A DNA stretch of 7,022 nucleotides from positions 1 through 7,022 of the forward strand of contig NVUS02000015.1 in NCBI GenBank assembly GCA_002402005.2, given 5' to 3'. The notes under the pieces are model-generated. The model saw only the letters and a program-made list of their open reading frames with translations, did not search any database and had not been told where the DNA came from. The position numbers and the translations under genes were made by a program. This document shows positions 5,368 through 7,022 of this stretch, piece after piece (position 1 is the first letter of the stretch; each line of letters begins with the position of its first letter). Origin of the DNA: OCS116 cluster bacterium (lineage in GTDB: Bacteria > Pseudomonadota > Alphaproteobacteria > Rhizobiales > OSC116).

Positions 5368-6783
5368 ATGGATGTATCTAATTTTCTCAATCCGAAAATG
5401 TATAAGAAGATTGAGCTATTGCCACCAGAGGCGTTGAAATATTTGCTGAAACAGGTGGAAAGCATGCCTGACAGCCATCCTGAAAAACAGAAAATGTTAC
5501 GCATTGCAGATATTGCAACCAAAACATTGATTAAACAGGGTGAATTGGAAGAAGCTGAAAAGCGCAAATATAATCTGAAACGTTATTTTTACTTGCCATT
5601 TAGCCGCATCCTGTTTGATGGTGAGATGGATCAAAGGCAAATTGGCCGCATTTCGAGACATTCTATGGAGAAAATTTGGAGCTATCTTGAAACCCAGCTT
5701 ATGACTACTGAAGTTGATGAGCTTGAGCAATCCTTTAATGCAGCGGTGCGGCAAAAAGAGATGAAAAAGGCCCGGATCATTGTCAACGAGTTCAACCGTT
5801 TGGCTGGACAGAGATTAGAAGAAATTATTGAAAAATGCAAAGATAATGAAAAAGAATGGACGCGGTTCTCTGGCGCAATTGGTAGTAAATTGGTGGCACG
5901 CGAGGCAGAAGAGTTAAGCTATTATTTGCAAAATATCGATGAAGTTGAAAAAGCACTCAAGTTTTTTGCCGGTGAAATCCCTGATCTGGCCGGCAATGTT
6001 CTTTCTAAAATTACCAATGAGATGATTAGGATAAAAGAAGCGCAACCTAAAATATTCCCGCTATACATCACCTTATTGATCGATAGCTTGAAACGCCCAT
6101 CACATGTTTTGCGGGTGATTCAAAAATATTATCGCATTGATGACGCGTCGTCCGCCGCCAAATGCGATTTATCCATTTTGGGCGATATATTGCTTTTCAA
6201 CGCCAAGGTCAATTTACATAATTTCATTTCTAGTGAAAACAGCCAAGAGAATCACGAGCAGCATTTGCAATATTACGTCAATTATGCGTCAATAATTTTG
6301 GGCATTGAACGCGAATTTGATGTGTCGCCAATCAGCAGTTGGGGCAAAGAGATTATTGGTTTGAAAACCCGCGCTGCCGACGCGTTAGAAGAAGATATTT
6401 TAACGTGCCCGCGTTTGCTAACCAGTGTTTTGGGTCGTTATCAAAAAATTGCTGACGGTAAACCAGCAACAGAGCCTGATCAGTTTGATATCGATGAATT
6501 GAATGCCAGCGTCTATTTGCTACACGGCATTAAATTATATATCGAGGCAGCATCATGTCATGCCATGTTCACCGAAAGTTACCGAAAATGCGTGCAATTT
6601 ATTGACATATTCTCTGTTGCAATTGTCGAGCAAATGCGCCGTGTGAGCAATGAAAATAAGAAAGCATTGCTGGTTTATTTGGACATTTCAACCGGGTTGA
6701 TAAAAATAATCAAAGACCCCGAGCAGGCTGATGTTTATCATAAAGGTGGTCTGTTGGCGGTGCGGGATGTCGAATATAAATAA
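5368..6783 (+). CDS. Hypothetical soluble, mostly helical protein of unknown family
   Basis: I do not recognise this family. ATG 5368 gives 471 residues; an upstream in-frame TTG (5359) would add three but is less likely. There is no signal peptide, membrane segment, nucleotide-binding loop or evident catalytic motif. Composition is rich in Glu, Lys, Leu, Ile and Ala with few Gly or Pro, suggesting a mainly alpha-helical, perhaps solenoid-like protein. Landmarks: 'ELLPPEALKYLLKQVESMP' (16-34), a charged helix 'GELEEAEKRKYNLKRYF' (58-74), 'PFSRILFDGEMDQRQIGRISR' (77-97), a long charged helical stretch 118-165, 'LLIDSLKRPSHVLRVIQKYY' (236-255), and an acidic linker near 363-378 before a C-terminal helical region. 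Codon use resembles the neighbours, so it appears native. It lies between a two-component operon and a probable ccmI and probably has its own promoter. A scaffold or protein-interaction role is only a guess. Confidence 0.9.
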   Translation: MDVSNFLNPKMYKKIELLPPEALKYLLKQVESMPDSHPEKQKMLRIADIATKTLIKQGELEEAEKRKYNLKRYFYLPFSRILFDGEMDQRQIGRISRHSMEKIWSYLETQLMTTEVDELEQSFNAAVRQKEMKKARIIVNEFNRLAGQRLEEIIEKCKDNEKEWTRFSGAIGSKLVAREAEELSYYLQNIDEVEKALKFFAGEIPDLAGNVLSKITNEMIRIKEAQPKIFPLYITLLIDSLKRPSHVLRVIQKYYRIDDASSAAKCDLSILGDILLFNAKVNLHNFISSENSQENHEQHLQYYVNYASIILGIEREFDVSPISSWGKEIIGLKTRAADALEEDILTCPRLLTSVLGRYQKIADGKPATEPDQFDIDELNASVYLLHGIKLYIEAASCHAMFTESYRKCVQFIDIFSVAIVEQMRRVSNENKKALLVYLDISTGLIKIIKDPEQADVYHKGGLLAVRDVEYK

Positions 6784-6812
6784 AACCAACTGACAATTTA
6801 TCATACAGAGAC

Positions 6813-6834
6813 AGATTGCCGCGTTGCAATTTTT
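6813..6834 (+). terminator. Possible weak intrinsic terminator after the 471-residue gene
   Basis: AGATTGC (6813-6819) pairs with GCAATTT (6826-6832) around a six-base loop, including one G-U pair. The 3' arm runs into a short T-run at 6830-6834. The stem holds only two G-C pairs, so termination would be inefficient at best. It lies about 30 bases after the stop codon, where a terminator would be expected. Confidence 0.3.
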
Positions 6835-6851
6835 AAAAAACAGCTTATAAA
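6824..6851 (+). promoter_or_regulatory. Possible promoter for the downstream ccmI-like gene
   Basis: TTGCAA (6824-6829, four of six consensus matches) and TATAAA (6846-6851, five of six) are 16 bases apart. They lie 57 bases before the ATG of the last gene. The element overlaps the hairpin described for the preceding gene; AT-richness here makes chance matches likely. Confidence 0.28.
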
Positions 6852-6907
6852 ATGGAAAAGGTCTAACCAATAGTGTCGACCTGTAATTCATTTGGGCCGT
6901 TTCATTA

Positions 6908-7022
6908 ATGCAGTTATTTTTTTGGTTTTCGATTATCTTGCTGGCTTTTGCAAGTTTCGCGTATATTTCCATCCCTGTGTTTTTGCGTTTGAATGTGAAT
7001 GTTTCAAATAGATTTTCCGCCA
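6908..7022 (+). CDS. ccmI: Probable cytochrome c biogenesis protein CcmI/CycH, N-terminus (truncated by window end)
   Basis: Only 38 codons are present, starting at ATG 6908, and the frame stays open to the window end. Residues 1-25 form one hydrophobic helix (MQLFFWFSIILLAFASFAYI), followed by a Pro, 'VFLRLN' and a polar stretch. This matches the usual start of CcmI, which begins almost at once with a membrane helix ending in a 'P..LR' turn. CcmI is an inner-membrane chaperone that hands apocytochrome c to the haem ligation complex. A known functional link between feuPQ and cycHJKL in Rhizobium leguminosarum adds support. Such a short hydrophobic N-terminus is not diagnostic, so another membrane protein is possible. 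No strong ribosome binding site is evident. Confidence 0.5.
   Translation, partial: MQLFFWFSIILLAFASFAYISIPVFLRLNVNVSNRFSA

Noticed and set aside
6688..6972. A 94-codon minus-strand frame spanning the end of the unknown gene and the start of the ccmI-like gene.
   Set aside because: It overlaps both plus-strand genes and has no recognisable domain or ribosome binding site.

Overview
The window looks like chromosomal DNA of a fairly AT-rich alphaproteobacterium. The main support is a small PepSY protein, an OmpR/PhoP-type response regulator and a histidine kinase in tandem, an arrangement resembling the FeuN-FeuP-FeuQ system of rhizobia and relatives. What looks like the first codons of a cytochrome c maturation gene (ccmI/cycH) follow further right. 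No rRNA, tRNA, CRISPR array, transposase or integrase is visible. Assignments come from reading motifs; no database search was run.

Layout. (1) 1-595, plus strand: the 3' end of a phage tail-fibre-like gene, then a 59-60 residue single-membrane-segment protein that could be a holin. This looks like the edge or remnant of a prophage. (2) 606-2567, minus strand: a two-gene operon with a JmjC/cupin-like Fe(II) oxygenase-type protein first and a CelD/BcsL-type GNAT acyltransferase second, 15 bases apart. (3) 2568-2833: a divergent intergenic region with several TGTTTA-like hexamers and two interleaved perfect inverted repeats. (4) 2834-5216, plus strand: a compact operon of secreted PepSY protein, response regulator and sensor kinase. 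The kinase GTG start directly abuts the regulator stop codon. (5) 5217-5367: a spacer with a good sigma70-like promoter. (6) 5368-6783, plus strand: a 471-residue soluble, mostly helical protein of unknown family. (7) 6784-6907: a spacer with a weak terminator-like hairpin and a possible promoter, followed at 6908 by a truncated gene whose first 38 residues form a membrane anchor consistent with CcmI.

How the genes may work together. The PepSY protein probably acts in the periplasm on the sensor part of the kinase. The kinase phosphorylates Asp51 of the regulator, which may act on the divergent intergenic region. In Rhizobium leguminosarum, feuPQ and the cycHJKL cytochrome c genes were both linked to iron acquisition, so finding such a module near a possible ccmI start fits. 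The unknown 471-residue protein between them is the least explained gene. The oxygenase/acyltransferase pair probably works on a common substrate, which the sequence does not reveal.
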